Assembly: GCA_902523435.1 (NCBI GenBank)
Contig: CABYZM010000003.1
Coordinates: 29,291-93,290, forward strand
Direction of reading: 5' to 3'
Length of the DNA stretch: 64,000 bases
Source of the DNA: an uncultured SAR116 cluster alpha proteobacterium
Lineage (GTDB): Bacteria; Pseudomonadota; Alphaproteobacteria; Puniceispirillales; Puniceispirillaceae
Shown piece after piece: positions 30,305 through 41,957 of this stretch; the first letter of the stretch is position 1, and the number at the start of each line of letters is the position of its first letter. A program made the position numbers and the translations under genes. Below the pieces are notes generated by a model that saw nothing but the letters and a program-made list of their open reading frames with translations, did not search any database and was not told the origin of the DNA.

Positions 30305-31459
30305 ATGTCGCCGCACATTAGGCCGTTGTCCCCGCACTTTTCATCTGGGCCAACAAAGAAATTTACTGGCTGGACCCCTGCTCACGTCGAAGATGCCGCG
30401 GTTGGTCGCTCGCATCGCGCAAAAGAGCCTAAAGCCAAAATTTTATCTGCTATCAAACGCATGTCTGCTTTGCTAGGTCTGCCTGACGATTATCGTCTGG
30501 GTATTGTGCCTGCATCTGATACAGGCGCGGTTGAAATGGCCATGTGGTCTGTCTTGGGCGCATGTGGCACAGATATCCTGGCCTGGGAATCCTTTGGTCA
30601 GACATGGGTGGCGGACGCCACTGAACAATTAAAACTTAAGGATTGCAGAATATTGGAGGCAGATTGGGGGGACTTGCCTGACCTTGCTGAAGTTGATTTC
30701 AGTCGTGACGTTTTGTTTACCTTTAATGGAACAACCTCTGGTGTACGGTTGCCAAATACAAACTGGATCCCTCATGACCGCGAAGGCCTCACGATCGCTG
30801 ATGCGACATCTGCCTGTTTTGCCATGCAGATGGACTGGGCCAAGCTGGATATCACAACTTTCAGTTGGCAAAAATCACTTGGCGGGGAAGCTGGGCATGG
30901 GGTAATCATCCTCTCGCCACGAGCAGTAGCACGTCTTGAAAGCTACAGCCCGCCTTGGCCTGTACCGAAGATTTTTCAACTGACTAAAGGCGGTAAGCTT
31001 GTCGAGGGAATTTTCCGCGGCGATACGATCAATACGCCGTCCCTGCTCTGCGTGGAGGATTTGCACGCTGCGCTTGACTGGGCTGAGGCACAAGGCGGCC
31101 TGCCTGGTCTAATTTGCCGATCTGAGGCCAATTTAAGTGTGGTGCAGGATTTTGTGGCTGGCTCTGACTGGTGCGGTTTCCTATGCAGCGATGTGGCAAA
31201 TTTGTCCTCTACCTCTATCTGCCTGAAGCTGGTTCACCCAGATGTTGTAGCACTTAGCGTGGATGAACAGGCCGCCTTTGCCAAACAGATGGTGGCTATG
31301 TTGGCAAATGAAGGCGTTGCCTATGATATCGGTGCCTACCGCACGGCTCCTGCCGGTTTCCGTCTGTGGGGTGGGCCAACCGTTGATTCTGAAGATGTGG
31401 CTGCGCTGATGCCTTGGCTGGACTGGGCATTTGAGCATGCGTGCAAACAACAGTATTAG
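30305..31459 (+). CDS. serC: Phosphoserine aminotransferase
   Basis: [48 protein letters not shown]-Lys region [23 protein letters not shown]; followed by serA. Confidence 0.94.
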   Translation: MSPHIRPLSPHFSSGPTKKFTGWTPAHVEDAAVGRSHRAKEPKAKILSAIKRMSALLGLPDDYRLGIVPASDTGAVEMAMWSVLGACGTDILAWESFGQTWVADATEQLKLKDCRILEADWGDLPDLAEVDFSRDVLFTFNGTTSGVRLPNTNWIPHDREGLTIADATSACFAMQMDWAKLDITTFSWQKSLGGEAGHGVIILSPRAVARLESYSPPWPVPKIFQLTKGGKLVEGIFRGDTINTPSLLCVEDLHAALDWAEAQGGLPGLICRSEANLSVVQDFVAGSDWCGFLCSDVANLSSTSICLKLVHPDVVALSVDEQAAFAKQMVAMLANEGVAYDIGAYRTAPAGFRLWGGPTVDSEDVAALMPWLDWAFEHACKQQY

Positions 31460-31475
31460 AGAAAAGAGCAAAATA

Positions 31476-33053
31476 ATGACAAAAGTGCTGATTAGTGACA
31501 AGCTGGCCCCAGCCGCAGCAGACATCTTCCGCGATTCTGGCATTTTGGTTGATGTAAAGCCTGGCCTAAGCCCAGAAGAGTTGGGTGAGATTATCAGTGA
31601 TTATGAGGGTCTGGCCATCCGGTCCGCAACCAAGGTCACGCTTGAATTGCTGGACAAAGCCCCCCGGCTGAAAGTGGTTGGCCGTGCAGGGATTGGTGTT
31701 GATAATGTTGATATTGCCGCCGCGACGGCGGCTGGCGTGATAGTTATGAATACGCCCTTTGGCAATGCGGTCACAACAGCTGAACACGCGATTTCTATGT
31801 TGTTAGCTCTGGCCCGCCAGATCCCGCAGGCACATATGTCAACAACCGCTAGCAAGTGGGAAAAGTCAAAATTTATGGGCACAGAAATCTCTGGAAAACG
31901 GCTGGGTATCATTGGCTGTGGAAACATCGGCGCGATTGTCGCTGACCGGGCGCAGGGGTTGAAAATGAAAGTGATGGGCTATGATCCGTTCTTGACGGAT
32001 GACCGAGCTAAAAAGCTGGGCATTGTAAAAGTTGAACTTGATGAGCTGCTGGAAAAGTCGGATTTCATTTCACTTCACACGCCATTGACAGATGCAACAA
32101 GGAATATCATTTCCGCTGATGCGCTGAACCGCACAAAAAAGGGTGTGCGTATCGTAAACTGCGCACGTGGCGGTTTGGTGGATGAAAATGCACTTTTGGC
32201 GGCTCTAGTCTCTGGACATGTTGCTGGGGCTGCGCTGGATGTTTTTGAAAACGAACCTGCAAAAGATAATCCTTTATTTTCTGCAGAAAATTTCATTGCC
32301 ACTCCGCATTTAGGGGCCAGCACGGTTGAAGCACAGGAAAAGGTCGCCTTGCAGGTGGCTGAACAGATGGTAGATTATCTCATGACCGGTGCGATTACCA
32401 ATGCCATCAATATGGCCTCTGTAACAGCAGAGGAAGCCCCGCTGCTGAAACCCTATATGACGCTTGGCGGCCTGTTAGGCCGATTCTTAGGCCAGCTCGA
32501 TACAGTAGGGCTGACTGCGGTGAAGCTGGAATTTGAGGGCAAGGCTGCTGGTCTGAATGACCAGCCGATACTTGCATCCGCACTTGCAGGCGTGTTAGGC
32601 CCTAAAATGGATTCGGTGAATATGGTGAACGCCGCTGCGCTGGCCCATAGTCATGATATTGCTGTGGCCACTGTGCGTCACGACAGACGTTGTGATTATG
32701 AGAGCCTACTGCGCTTGACCTTAAGCTACAAAGGAGGGGAGCGGATGGTCTGTGGCACGCTGGTTGGCGGCGATAAGGCCCGCCTTGTTGAAGTGCAAGG
32801 AATTTCTGTTGAATCAGCCTTCACGGAAAACATGCTATATCTGCGCAATTATGACAAGCCTGGCTTTATCGGTGCACTGGGTAGCATGATGGGTGAGCTA
32901 GGTGTTAATATTGCAACCTTTCATCTAGGCCGAAAGGAAGCTGGTGGTGAGGCAGTGGCACTGATTGAAATTGATGGGTCTGTGACGCATGACACATTAC
33001 AGGCCATTCGGGCTATGCCTCAGGTTGTGCGTGCAGATTATCTGCAGTTTTGA
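31476..33053 (+). CDS. serA: D-3-phosphoglycerate dehydrogenase
   Basis: VGRAGIGVDNVDIAAATAAGVIVMNTP, NAD motif GIIGCGNIG, C-terminal ACT domain; ATG at 31476 preferred over track start 31431. Confidence 0.97.
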   Translation: MTKVLISDKLAPAAADIFRDSGILVDVKPGLSPEELGEIISDYEGLAIRSATKVTLELLDKAPRLKVVGRAGIGVDNVDIAAATAAGVIVMNTPFGNAVTTAEHAISMLLALARQIPQAHMSTTASKWEKSKFMGTEISGKRLGIIGCGNIGAIVADRAQGLKMKVMGYDPFLTDDRAKKLGIVKVELDELLEKSDFISLHTPLTDATRNIISADALNRTKKGVRIVNCARGGLVDENALLAALVSGHVAGAALDVFENEPAKDNPLFSAENFIATPHLGASTVEAQEKVALQVAEQMVDYLMTGAITNAINMASVTAEEAPLLKPYMTLGGLLGRFLGQLDTVGLTAVKLEFEGKAAGLNDQPILASALAGVLGPKMDSVNMVNAAALAHSHDIAVATVRHDRRCDYESLLRLTLSYKGGERMVCGTLVGGDKARLVEVQGISVESAFTENMLYLRNYDKPGFIGALGSMMGELGVNIATFHLGRKEAGGEAVALIEIDGSVTHDTLQAIRAMPQVVRADYLQF

Positions 33054-33177
33054 GCCTGAACGGGTTGCTCATCTGCGGCAAACAGGATAGAAGATATTGA
33101 ATTTGTGCTGCTCTACTTTTTGAAGATGTTAACGGTGGTACGGCTTTATCGCTTTTTAGGTTTAACGTTCTGTACTT

Positions 33178-34407
33178 TTGGCCGAGTGGGTGCTTATGTC
33201 ATCATCTGACCGATCTTACCATCCCATATCTGAAGTGGTTGTGATGTCAGCTCCATCTGCTGGGGCTGGCGATGCAAGTGAGGGGCTGCTGCCTTCTGGT
33301 CTTACAGATCTTCTCGCCCCGCAGGCGGAACAGGATGCAAAAGCTGTAGAAGCGGTCTTATCCTGTTTTGCTGCCTTTGGCTATCAGCGCATAAAACCGC
33401 CACTTGTGGAGTTTGAGCAGACCCTGCTGACTGAGGGGCCAGGAGCTGCGCTGGCTGAACAGACTTTCCGCTTGCTTGACCCGATATCGCGGCGAATGAT
33501 GGCGCTGCGCTCGGATATGACCGCCCAGATTGCCAGGATTGCCGGAACCAGACTAGCTCGTTATCCCCGGCCTCTGCGTCTTGCTTATGGGGGTGAGGTG
33601 ATGCGGGTGATCCCGGATGTGTTAAACCCGGAACGCCAGCTGATGCAGGCAGGGGCGGAAATAATTGGCCGTGATGACAAGCAGGCTGCTACAGAAATTA
33701 TTTTGCTTGGCGTGCGTGCCCTGAAGCAGGCTGGGATTTTGGACCTGACGATTGACTTGGGGCTGCCCTGCCTGGCTGAGGCTGTTCTGGGAGATGAGCT
33801 TACGGCTATGGACGCCGCGGTCAAAGATGAGATGTTCGGTGCTATCTCAGATCGTGACATTACCAGATTAACAAAACTGCCGCTCAAGGCTGCGCCACAT
33901 CTAGCGGAAATCATCAATGCGTCTGGCGCAGCTGCAGACAGGCTGGCGGAGGTGTCGAAAATTCTGCCAGATGCTGCAGCCGAACAGCTGTTGGGACTGA
34001 TTGATATCGCTACCAGCCTGAACGGGTTACTTCCTGACATTGCAATCACACTGGATCCACTGGATATGCAAGGTTATGGTTATCACACCTCGGTAAGTTT
34101 TTCGGTCTTTGGGGCAGGGCTGAAAGGCGCGATTGCTAGAGGTGGTGCCTATGTGACAGGATATGATGAAAAAGCGATGGGCCTGTCCGTGTTCATGGAA
34201 CGTGTACTACGCAGCCTGCCTACCCCGCAGCAGACTCCTGTTATTTACATTCCGGCAACTGTTGGCCTGGCCGCGGGTCTGCAGCTCGTTGAGCGTGGCC
34301 GCCACGTGCTGTATGGCACAAAGGGTGCCAAGGCTGCGGCGGAAGCAAAAGCTCTGAACTGCGCCTACATTCTGCGCGAAGCGGGTGGCATGCCGGAAAA
34401 GCTGTAA
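33178..34407 (+). CDS. hisZ: ATP phosphoribosyltransferase regulatory subunit HisZ
   Basis: HisRS-like fold: [61 protein letters not shown]; lacks HisRS C-terminal domain. Start could be 33196 or 33244. Confidence 0.85.
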   Translation: MAEWVLMSSSDRSYHPISEVVVMSAPSAGAGDASEGLLPSGLTDLLAPQAEQDAKAVEAVLSCFAAFGYQRIKPPLVEFEQTLLTEGPGAALAEQTFRLLDPISRRMMALRSDMTAQIARIAGTRLARYPRPLRLAYGGEVMRVIPDVLNPERQLMQAGAEIIGRDDKQAATEIILLGVRALKQAGILDLTIDLGLPCLAEAVLGDELTAMDAAVKDEMFGAISDRDITRLTKLPLKAAPHLAEIINASGAAADRLAEVSKILPDAAAEQLLGLIDIATSLNGLLPDIAITLDPLDMQGYGYHTSVSFSVFGAGLKGAIARGGAYVTGYDEKAMGLSVFMERVLRSLPTPQQTPVIYIPATVGLAAGLQLVERGRHVLYGTKGAKAAAEAKALNCAYILREAGGMPEKL

Positions 34408-34456
34408 CCTTATAATTTTTAACCAATCTATTCATAATCAGCAGAAAGACAAACAG

Positions 34457-35752
34457 ATGACAAATGTGGCTGTGATTGGGTCCCAATGGGGCGATGAAGG
34501 CAAAGGCAAAATTGTAGACTGGCTTTCTGAACGCGCCGATATGGTGGTCCGTTTTCAGGGTGGTCATAATGCCGGACACACGCTGGTCATTGATGGTGTG
34601 GAATATAAATTGTCTTTGCTGCCCTCAGGAATTGTGCGGCAGGGTAAGAGGTCTGTGATTGGCAATGGAGTGGTAGTTGACCCTGTCGCGCTGTTATCTG
34701 AGATCAAAACCATCCGCGAACAGGGCGTCGCGGTTAGCCCGGATAATTTGGTGGTTTCAGAAAGTGCGTCGCTGATTCTGCCTGTGCATGTTCGTATTGA
34801 TCAGGCGCGTGAGGCGGCTGCATCTGGCAAAGCCAAAATCGGCACGACCGGCCGTGGTATTGGTCCGGCTTATGAAGACAAGGTGGCGCGACGCGGCATC
34901 CGGCTTGCTGACCTGCGTGATGAAGCGCGTTTGCGGGACCGCCTGGCCCGTCTGGCCGCCCATCATAATGTCTGGCTATCAGCCGCAGGCGAAGAGCCGG
35001 TATCAGCTGGTCAGATGGTAGATGACTTGCTGGCGATAGCCCATGAACTGCTGGCCTATGCAGGGCAAAGCTGGCGCGAGCTGGCCGAAGCGCAAAGCCA
35101 GCATAAGTTGGTCCTTTTTGAGGGCGCGCAGGGGATTATGCTGGATATTGACCATGGCACCTATCCGTTTGTGACCTCTTCCAACACTGTGGCAGGCCAG
35201 GCTGGAACAGGGGCGGGCACAGGTCCGGGGTCTGTTGACTTTGTGCTGGGCATCACCAAGGCCTATACCACGAGGGTGGGTTCCGGCCCTTTCCCGACTG
35301 AGGATTTTGCCAAAGATGGTGAGCGTATGGGGGAGCGGGGGCGCGAGTTTGGCACTGTTACTGGGCGCAAACGCCGTTGTGGCTGGTTTGATGCGGTGAT
35401 GGTGCGTCAGGCTGGGCTGACCGCTGGGATTACCGGTATGGCTCTGACCAAGCTGGATGTGCTGGACGGGTTTGACAGTTTAAAGATTTGTGTGGGTTAT
35501 GACTGTTGTGGAGAACGTCTGGATTACTTCCCGTCAAATTCCACTCATCAAGCGGCCTGTAAACCGGTCTATGAAGAAATGCCCGGCTGGAAGGAAAGCA
35601 CTTATGGTGCGCGCGAATGGGCCGATTTGCCAGCCAATGCGCTGAAATATATCCGCCGTTTGGAGGAGCTGACTCGCATTCCGGTCGCGCTGCTGTCCAC
35701 CAGCCCTGAACGTGATGACACTATCCTGGTGAAAGATCCGTTTAACAGGTAA
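34457..35752 (+). CDS. purA: Adenylosuccinate synthetase
   Basis: [44 protein letters not shown]. Confidence 0.98.
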   Translation: MTNVAVIGSQWGDEGKGKIVDWLSERADMVVRFQGGHNAGHTLVIDGVEYKLSLLPSGIVRQGKRSVIGNGVVVDPVALLSEIKTIREQGVAVSPDNLVVSESASLILPVHVRIDQAREAAASGKAKIGTTGRGIGPAYEDKVARRGIRLADLRDEARLRDRLARLAAHHNVWLSAAGEEPVSAGQMVDDLLAIAHELLAYAGQSWRELAEAQSQHKLVLFEGAQGIMLDIDHGTYPFVTSSNTVAGQAGTGAGTGPGSVDFVLGITKAYTTRVGSGPFPTEDFAKDGERMGERGREFGTVTGRKRRCGWFDAVMVRQAGLTAGITGMALTKLDVLDGFDSLKICVGYDCCGERLDYFPSNSTHQAACKPVYEEMPGWKESTYGAREWADLPANALKYIRRLEELTRIPVALLSTSPERDDTILVKDPFNR

Positions 35753-35793
35753 AGGGGAATACTCACCTGTTGCTGGGTTGATTGAGAAATCAT

Positions 35794-36699
35794 TCAAGCG
35801 TCTGTGGCAGGCAGTAATTTCATCTCATCGGCTTTGGCTAGTACCGCTTTTGAGAGTTTCTCAAATGCGCGAACTTCAATTTGACGGATGCGCTCACGGC
35901 TAACGCCAAATTCAACAGCCAGTTCTTCCAGTGTGAGTGGCGGTTCAGCAAGGCGGCGGGCTTCGATAATGCGTACCTCCCGGGGGTTCAGGCCCTGCAT
36001 TGCATCCCGCATCAGGCCCTGGCGCTTATCCAGCTCTTCTGTTTCAGCAAAGTAAGCTTCTTGATCAGGACGCTCATCTTCTAACCAGTCCTGCCATTCA
36101 GCTCCTTCTTCACCAGGGGAATTGACCATCGCTGTGTTCAATGATTGATCGCCGCCAGACATGCGCTGATTCATGGAAATCACGTCTTTTTCGGCGACAT
36201 CCAGCTCATCCGCGATATGAGTGACATCTTCTGGTTTCAGATCGCCGCTGTCAATCGCGCCAATCTGACCTTTAATGCGGCGCAGATTGAAAAACAGCTT
36301 TTTTTGTGAGGCGGTAGTGCCAATTTTTACCAATGACCAAGAGCGCAGCACATATTCCTGAATAGAGGCCTTTATCCACCACATTGCATAGGTAGCTAGG
36401 CGAAAGCCTCTCTCAGGGTCAAATTTCTTGACCGCATGCATCATGCCCAGATTCCCTTCTGATATCAAATCAGCCACTGGCAGGCCGTAGCCGCGATAGC
36501 CCATCGCAATTTTAGCCACTAGACGCAGATGGCTGGTGACCAGTTTATGGGCCGCGTCCACATCACCGCGTTCAACAAAAGACCGTGCCAACATATATTC
36601 CTCATCTGCTTCCAACATGGGAAAGGCGCGGATCTGTTCCATATAACGAGACAGGCTGCCATCTGGGGTCAGGGCAGGGATTACAGCATTGCGAGTCAT
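35794..36699 (-). CDS. rpoH: RNA polymerase sigma factor RpoH (sigma-32)
   Basis: 301 aa; LVTSHLRLVAKIAMGYRGYGLPVADLISEGNLGMMHAVKKFDPERGFRLATYAMWWIKASIQEYVLRSWSLVKIGTTASQKKLFFNLR (RpoH box). Confidence 0.97.
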   Translation of the reverse strand: MTRNAVIPALTPDGSLSRYMEQIRAFPMLEADEEYMLARSFVERGDVDAAHKLVTSHLRLVAKIAMGYRGYGLPVADLISEGNLGMMHAVKKFDPERGFRLATYAMWWIKASIQEYVLRSWSLVKIGTTASQKKLFFNLRRIKGQIGAIDSGDLKPEDVTHIADELDVAEKDVISMNQRMSGGDQSLNTAMVNSPGEEGAEWQDWLEDERPDQEAYFAETEELDKRQGLMRDAMQGLNPREVRIIEARRLAEPPLTLEELAVEFGVSRERIRQIEVRAFEKLSKAVLAKADEMKLLPATDA

Positions 36700-36812
36700 T
36701 CAACCTCCAGTTAAACACTACGTATGCTATATATGGGTATTATTTACCTATCTGTAAAGAGGGACAGGAATATGGCAGAGATGGCAAAAAAGGCGATGCT
36801 GTTGGAAAAAAT

Positions 36813-37838
36813 TCAGTCAAAAGGGTGTTGGACCATAAAGCTTACGTCTCGGGCGCGGGCGGCAATGGTTGCTTCAATTCTAGTCAGAAGCGCGGTCATA
36901 TCAGAAGGGAGTGGGCTGATCAGGTTGATCTGCAAACCGGATACTGGATGGGCAAAAGACAGGCTAGCGGCATGCAGGGCCTGGCGTGGGAAGCTGCGCA
37001 GGGCTAACAGGGCGTCCCGGCTGAGCGTATCAGGCATCTGCCCCGCCCGTTTTGGCTTTCCATAGATTGGGTCACCCATTACGCCATGGCCGATATGGGC
37101 CATATGCACGCGAATCTGATGGGTGCGACCTGTTTCTAGTTGGCACTCAATCAGGCAGCCGAAAGGCGGCAGTTCCCGTAAGGTTCTATAATGGGTGACA
37201 GCATGGCGACCGCGGGCCTGGACTGCCTGGCGCTTGCGGTCAACCGGATGCCGGGCAAGGGCGGCGTCTATTGTATCGGCTCTGTTTGCGGGCGACCCCC
37301 AGATCAGGGCCTGATAGCGCCTGTCCAGGTCATGCGCGGCAAACATCTCTGTTAGTCTGGCATGGGCACGGGCTGTCTTGGCAGCAATTATGACGCCTGA
37401 TGTATCCTTATCCAGCCTGTGGACGATGCCTGGCCTTGCGACCCCGCCAATACCAGTCAGGCTTGCCCCGCAATGATGCAGCAGCGCATTGACCAATGTG
37501 CCAGACTCTGCTCCCGGAGCTGGATGCACCACCATGCCAGCAGCCTTATTTACAGCGATCAAGTCCTCATCCTCATATATAATATCGAGCGGCAGCATTT
37601 CAGGCTGGGGCAGAGCAGGGTTAGCATCTTGTAACGTCAGGCTATAGTCTGCTCCGGCAGTGACCTTTGCTGATGGGTCTATCAGCACCTGTCCATTTCG
37701 GCAGAGCGCGCCTTCCCGAATAAGCGCCTTCAGGCGCGAGCGCGAGAGGTCATCTCGGGCAAGTGTATCAGCCAGCCATCTGTCCAGTCGTGTGCCAGCA
37801 TGTTCACCATCTGCAGTGAGAATCAAAGTCTCGCTCAT
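36813..37838 (-). CDS. rluD: RluA/RluD-family 23S rRNA pseudouridine synthase
   Basis: S4 domain plus GIVHRLDKDTSGVIIAAKT catalytic motif; start ATG 37838 (MSETLILTADGEHAGTRLDRWLAD). Confidence 0.92.
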   Translation of the reverse strand: MSETLILTADGEHAGTRLDRWLADTLARDDLSRSRLKALIREGALCRNGQVLIDPSAKVTAGADYSLTLQDANPALPQPEMLPLDIIYEDEDLIAVNKAAGMVVHPAPGAESGTLVNALLHHCGASLTGIGGVARPGIVHRLDKDTSGVIIAAKTARAHARLTEMFAAHDLDRRYQALIWGSPANRADTIDAALARHPVDRKRQAVQARGRHAVTHYRTLRELPPFGCLIECQLETGRTHQIRVHMAHIGHGVMGDPIYGKPKRAGQMPDTLSRDALLALRSFPRQALHAASLSFAHPVSGLQINLISPLPSDMTALLTRIEATIAARARDVSFMVQHPFD

Positions 37839-37945
37839 CTTTGAGGCCTTTACGGGGTTGGGGTTTTTTACTTGTCGCTTGGCTTGTTGGTCAGGACAGT
37901 TTAAAACGGACAACAGTCAGCCGTAAACCGTAGACGGAGGAATTA

Positions 37946-38317
37946 TTGGTTAGAATTGCAACAGGCACCTCTCCTGCAGAGGCGTCTCAACAGATTGAAA
38001 AGCAGGTTTTGCCGCTAATGTCTGCCCGAACTGTGCGCTTGCTGAAACTCTCTATCATCGTGATGACCTTTTTGATTGCTGCCGGGCTGGTCGCACTTGT
38101 CTATGGCATGAAGCAACAGATAGGCAAGTTGTCTGCCAAAGCTCCCGTAGGTGAATTGGTGAAATTCACCCTTCCAAAAGGGGCTGAATTGCGCACGATT
38201 GCTGCGGCTGATGAGGATGGGTCTGTATGGCTGCATCTCGATACAGAAAATGGGCAGCCGATGTTATTGCTGATCAATGCCAAAGGTCACCTGGTCAGGA
38301 CCTTATCTCTGAAATAA
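37946..38317 (+). CDS. Small single-TM protein (DUF6476-like)
   Basis: 123 aa, one TM (LLKLSIIVMTFLIAAGLVALVYGM), located divergently next to rluD; family name from memory of synteny. Confidence 0.6.
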   Translation: MVRIATGTSPAEASQQIEKQVLPLMSARTVRLLKLSIIVMTFLIAAGLVALVYGMKQQIGKLSAKAPVGELVKFTLPKGAELRTIAAADEDGSVWLHLDTENGQPMLLLINAKGHLVRTLSLK

Positions 38318-38696
38318 GGCGAGATAAGGCGGACAGGGCCGCAGCTAAATGATCTTCAAAAGGCAGGTTGACTAGACCATCTACCGGATAGTTATTGAGA
38401 ACTGGCAGGCCGTAATAGCGCAGTAGAAACAGAAAAAAGGCCGCATAAAGGCTGCGGGCAGCTGGCGTTAGCACAGTGGGCGTGACCAGCCTTAACGGAC
38501 GAATCACAATGTCTGTCAGCTGCATATAGCTGAGCAAGACTCGTATAGGTGGGTTGTCGCCAAACAGGACCACCACAACAAAACGCACAACCAACCCCCA
38601 CATCAGGACTGCAAAGACACCGTCAATCAGTACTTTCCATAAAGGCAGAGGTAACAGACCGAAAAAGGTGAAGCTTGAAAAATCGGAAAAAGACAT
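38295..38696 (-). CDS. YggT-like membrane protein
   Basis: 133 aa, two hydrophobic segments, motif ...NPPIRVLLSYMQLTDIVIRPLRLVTP reminiscent of YggT. Confidence 0.5.
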   Translation of the reverse strand: MSFSDFSSFTFFGLLPLPLWKVLIDGVFAVLMWGLVVRFVVVVLFGDNPPIRVLLSYMQLTDIVIRPLRLVTPTVLTPAARSLYAAFFLFLLRYYGLPVLNNYPVDGLVNLPFEDHLAAALSALSRLISEIRS

Positions 38697-38821
38697 AGCC
38701 TACTGGGTGTAGTGAGAGTTGATGAAAATACCAATATGAGAATAGCAAAATCGGCCTGAATAGGCTATGTAAGGATCAGAAATTTTAGCCATCCAAGCCA
38801 GCCAGAAGGAAGTGTCAAATA

Positions 38822-40501
38822 ATGGCAAGCACACAATATGTTTATACAATGCAACGCTTAGGTAAAACTTATCCAGGCGGCAAGGAAGTGTTGAAGGATA
38901 TCAGCCTGTCATTTTTGCCTGGGGCAAAGATCGGGGTCCTAGGTCTGAATGGTGCAGGTAAATCAACCCTGCTGAAAATCATGGCTGGTGTCGAAACTGA
39001 GTTCAGCGGCGAAGCCTGGCCAGCAGACGACATAAATATTGGGTATTTGGCACAGGAACCAGAACTGGATTCTAGCATGGATGTCGCTGGCAATGTGCTG
39101 TCTGGCATGGGCGAAGCTAAACAGCTTGTTGACCGGTTCAATGATGTCAGCGCCCGCTTTGTTGAAGAGATGAACGATGATGAGATGAATAATCTGATTG
39201 CAGAGCAAGCTGATTTACAGGAAAAAATTGATGCAATTGATGGTTGGGATTTAGAACGGAAGGCCGAGATTGCAATGGATGCGCTGAGGGTGCCAGATGG
39301 CGGCGCAGATGTTACGAAACTGTCAGGGGGTGAGCGCAGACGTGTAGCGTTATGCAAACTGTTGTTAAGTGCACCGGATATGCTGCTTTTGGATGAGCCA
39401 ACAAACCACCTGGATGCAGAATCAGTTGCCTGGCTGCAGCGGTTTTTGCACGATTTTACAGGTACAGTGGTCACAATCACACATGACAGGTATTTTCTAG
39501 ACGAGGTTGCAGGATGGATTCTTGAACTGGATCGCGGCCAGGGGATTCCTTATCAGGGAAATTATTCAGGCTGGCTTGAGCAGAAGCAGAAACGTCTTGA
39601 GCAGGAGGGACGGGCTGAGGATTCGCGGGTGAAATCACTGTCCCGCGAGTTGGAGTGGGTCCGTTTGGCGCCAAAGGCTCGTCAGTCAAAATCTAAAGCT
39701 AGACTGAATGCCTATGAAAAACTTTTGGCACAGGATCGTGAACAGCGAAATGAAACCACAAAAATTACCATCCCTGCTGGCCCACGTCTTGGTGATGTCG
39801 TGATCGAAGCAGATGGCCTTGAAAAAGGATTCGGAGAAAAACTTTTATTTGAAGAAGTAGATTTCAGGCTGCCGCCTGCCGGCATTGTTGGTGTGATCGG
39901 GCCTAATGGCGCAGGTAAGTCAACCCTATTTAAGCTCCTGACTGGTCAGGAAGACCTGGACAAAGGCACTTTGCGGCTAGGTGAGACTGTGAAACTTGGC
40001 TATGTGGATCAGTCCCGTGATGAACTGGATGACAGTAAAACCGTTTGGGAGGCGATCTCCAACGGTCTTGATGAGCTAGAACTGGGCAAAAGAACAATGC
40101 CGTCCCGGGCCTATGTAAGCCTGTTTAATTTTAAGGGGAGTGACCAGCAGAAACGTGTCAGCCAGTTGTCTGGTGGTGAACGTAACCGTGTGCACCTGGC
40201 ACGCATGTTAAAGAGTGGGGCAAATGTACTTCTGCTAGACGAGCCTACAAACGATCTGGATGTGGATACGCTGCGGGCATTGGAGGAGGCCTTGTTGGAC
40301 TTTGCCGGCTGTGCTGTTGTAGTCAGTCATGATAGATGGTTTCTTGACCGCATTGCCACCCATATTCTGGCCTTTGAAGGAGGCAGTCATGTAGAGTGGT
40401 TTGAAGGGAACTATCAGGCCTATGAGGAAGATAAAAAACGCAGACTGGGTGCAGATGCCGCGCAGCCAAGACGGATTAAGTACAAGCCAATAGTTCGATA
40501 A
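38822..40501 (+). CDS. ettA: Energy-dependent translational throttle protein EttA (ABC-F)
   Basis: Two ABC domains, [15 protein letters not shown] / [15 protein letters not shown], PtIM-type linker, C-terminal YKPIVR. Confidence 0.93.
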   Translation: MASTQYVYTMQRLGKTYPGGKEVLKDISLSFLPGAKIGVLGLNGAGKSTLLKIMAGVETEFSGEAWPADDINIGYLAQEPELDSSMDVAGNVLSGMGEAKQLVDRFNDVSARFVEEMNDDEMNNLIAEQADLQEKIDAIDGWDLERKAEIAMDALRVPDGGADVTKLSGGERRRVALCKLLLSAPDMLLLDEPTNHLDAESVAWLQRFLHDFTGTVVTITHDRYFLDEVAGWILELDRGQGIPYQGNYSGWLEQKQKRLEQEGRAEDSRVKSLSRELEWVRLAPKARQSKSKARLNAYEKLLAQDREQRNETTKITIPAGPRLGDVVIEADGLEKGFGEKLLFEEVDFRLPPAGIVGVIGPNGAGKSTLFKLLTGQEDLDKGTLRLGETVKLGYVDQSRDELDDSKTVWEAISNGLDELELGKRTMPSRAYVSLFNFKGSDQQKRVSQLSGGERNRVHLARMLKSGANVLLLDEPTNDLDVDTLRALEEALLDFAGCAVVVSHDRWFLDRIATHILAFEGGSHVEWFEGNYQAYEEDKKRRLGADAAQPRRIKYKPIVR

Positions 40502-40543
40502 AAAATCAGCATGTCATATCTACGGGAATACAGACTTATGCCG

Positions 40544-41197
40544 TTAATCTGTTTGCTGGTTGTTAAGCTGTTCCTGAAGCGCTTCGATGAGGGCGCTAAA
40601 CCGGCCAGCATTGCGGCGAATCAGAGTCGTGTTCTCATCCTGCTGTGTTTTAAGCATGGAAATATTTTCAACTTCTATATCAAAGATTTTAACTGGCATG
40701 TCTGGCAGCGCCACAACTCGCCAGAAGATTTCAACATCAGGAAATTCACCTGATTTGTCATGGATGATACCTCCAACAAGGATTAGCTTATCACCTTTCG
40801 TATTTGTGGTTGTTGGTTTGAATTCGAGGTCTCTCAACTTGTGGAACTGCTCATTTGCCTGATTCAGCAAGACGAACCGGAATAATTTTGCATATTCGGA
40901 CCGTTCAGATTCAGTAGCCACACGCCAATAGCGGCCAACAGAAAACCGTGTGATGGCATCCACATCAAAATAGTTTTCAACCAGTTGGTTAAGAACTTGT
41001 TTGTTTTCCTTATCGGTCATGTTGTCCCGTAAACTGGTCTGCTCAAGCTCAGTTATCAGGGCTGTCACCAGGCGTTCAGCTTCTGACACCCTGTCATTTG
41101 CGTGTGCAGCTCCCCCAGCGCAAACTAACATCATTATGGCTGCGCATATCGTTGTTTTTACGTTTAAAAAGAGCTTTTTCAGGTGAACCATTATCAT
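40544..41197 (-). CDS. mlaC: Phospholipid-binding ABC transporter accessory protein MlaC (Ttg2D family)
   Basis: Signal peptide (KKLFLNVKTTICAAIMMLVCAGGAAHA) then VDAITRFSVGRYWRVATESERSEYAKLFRFVL; ATG 41197 or 41191 preferred to track start 41335. Confidence 0.85.
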   Translation of the reverse strand: MIMVHLKKLFLNVKTTICAAIMMLVCAGGAAHANDRVSEAERLVTALITELEQTSLRDNMTDKENKQVLNQLVENYFDVDAITRFSVGRYWRVATESERSEYAKLFRFVLLNQANEQFHKLRDLEFKPTTTNTKGDKLILVGGIIHDKSGEFPDVEIFWRVVALPDMPVKIFDIEVENISMLKTQQDENTTLIRRNAGRFSALIEALQEQLNNQQTD

Positions 41198-41210
41198 TCC
41201 TTCAGACCGC

Positions 41211-41957
41211 CTATTCCGTGAAAAAGGTTTCGAATTCATCCAAGCCATTGTGGCCTTCAACTTTGGGCAGATTGTTTTGCAACAATTTATCACGTTGTTG
41301 ATAATAAGCAGAGCGGGCCCGCGCATAGGCATCAAGGCTGTTATTTTTTACATCATTAATTGTGTCGAAATGAGTGGCCCTGAAGGATACGGCGCTGACG
41401 ACGGGTAATGTGGCCCGTGCATCTGATACCGTTTCGCCACTGAACACTCTAAGCGGATTAAGAACAGTATCCACAACCCGTCCACCCGCAGACCTAACGG
41501 TATTACTGCCTATGAAGGGCACCACCAGATATGAGCCCTGGCTCACACCTGCAGAGGCCAGAGTCTGCCCAAAATCTTCATGTTCAGGCTGCTCCTCACC
41601 TTCCATCAAGTCAACAAAACCCAACGTCAGACCATTCACTAGAAAGGTCAGGCTGGCTAGCGCGGCATTTTCGAACTTACCCTGCAGGCCTGAGTTGAAA
41701 GCCGTTGAGGGCATCCCTGTCCAGGACACATAATTGCGTACGCTTTTCTGAATAAGTTCAGGGGCTGCCTTCTTGTACAGATTCGCTGCCGGTTCAAGTG
41801 CATAGTTATCAAGAGCAAGATTAAAGGCAAACAACTTTCTGTTTGTGTTTTCGTACGGATCGTTGATGGCTGTCTTCTCATCAGCAGATAAGGTAGTACA
41901 GGCAGCCAGCAAGCTGAGGGTCCATGCTAATACGACTGACCTGACCATTACTGACAT
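41211..41957 (-). CDS. mlaA: Outer-membrane lipoprotein MlaA (VacJ family)
   Basis: Lipobox LLAAC; NDPYENTNRKLFAFNLALDNYALEPAANLYKKAAPE, GSYLVVPFIGSNTVRSAGGRVVD. Confidence 0.9.
   Translation of the reverse strand: MSVMVRSVVLAWTLSLLAACTTLSADEKTAINDPYENTNRKLFAFNLALDNYALEPAANLYKKAAPELIQKSVRNYVSWTGMPSTAFNSGLQGKFENAALASLTFLVNGLTLGFVDLMEGEEQPEHEDFGQTLASAGVSQGSYLVVPFIGSNTVRSAGGRVVDTVLNPLRVFSGETVSDARATLPVVSAVSFRATHFDTINDVKNNSLDAYARARSAYYQQRDKLLQNNLPKVEGHNGLDEFETFFTE

Noticed and set aside
36585-37065. Plus-strand ORFs (140 and 113 aa) over the rpoH-rluD junction
   Set aside because: Overlap the 3' end of rluD and the rpoH leader, with no recognisable domain.
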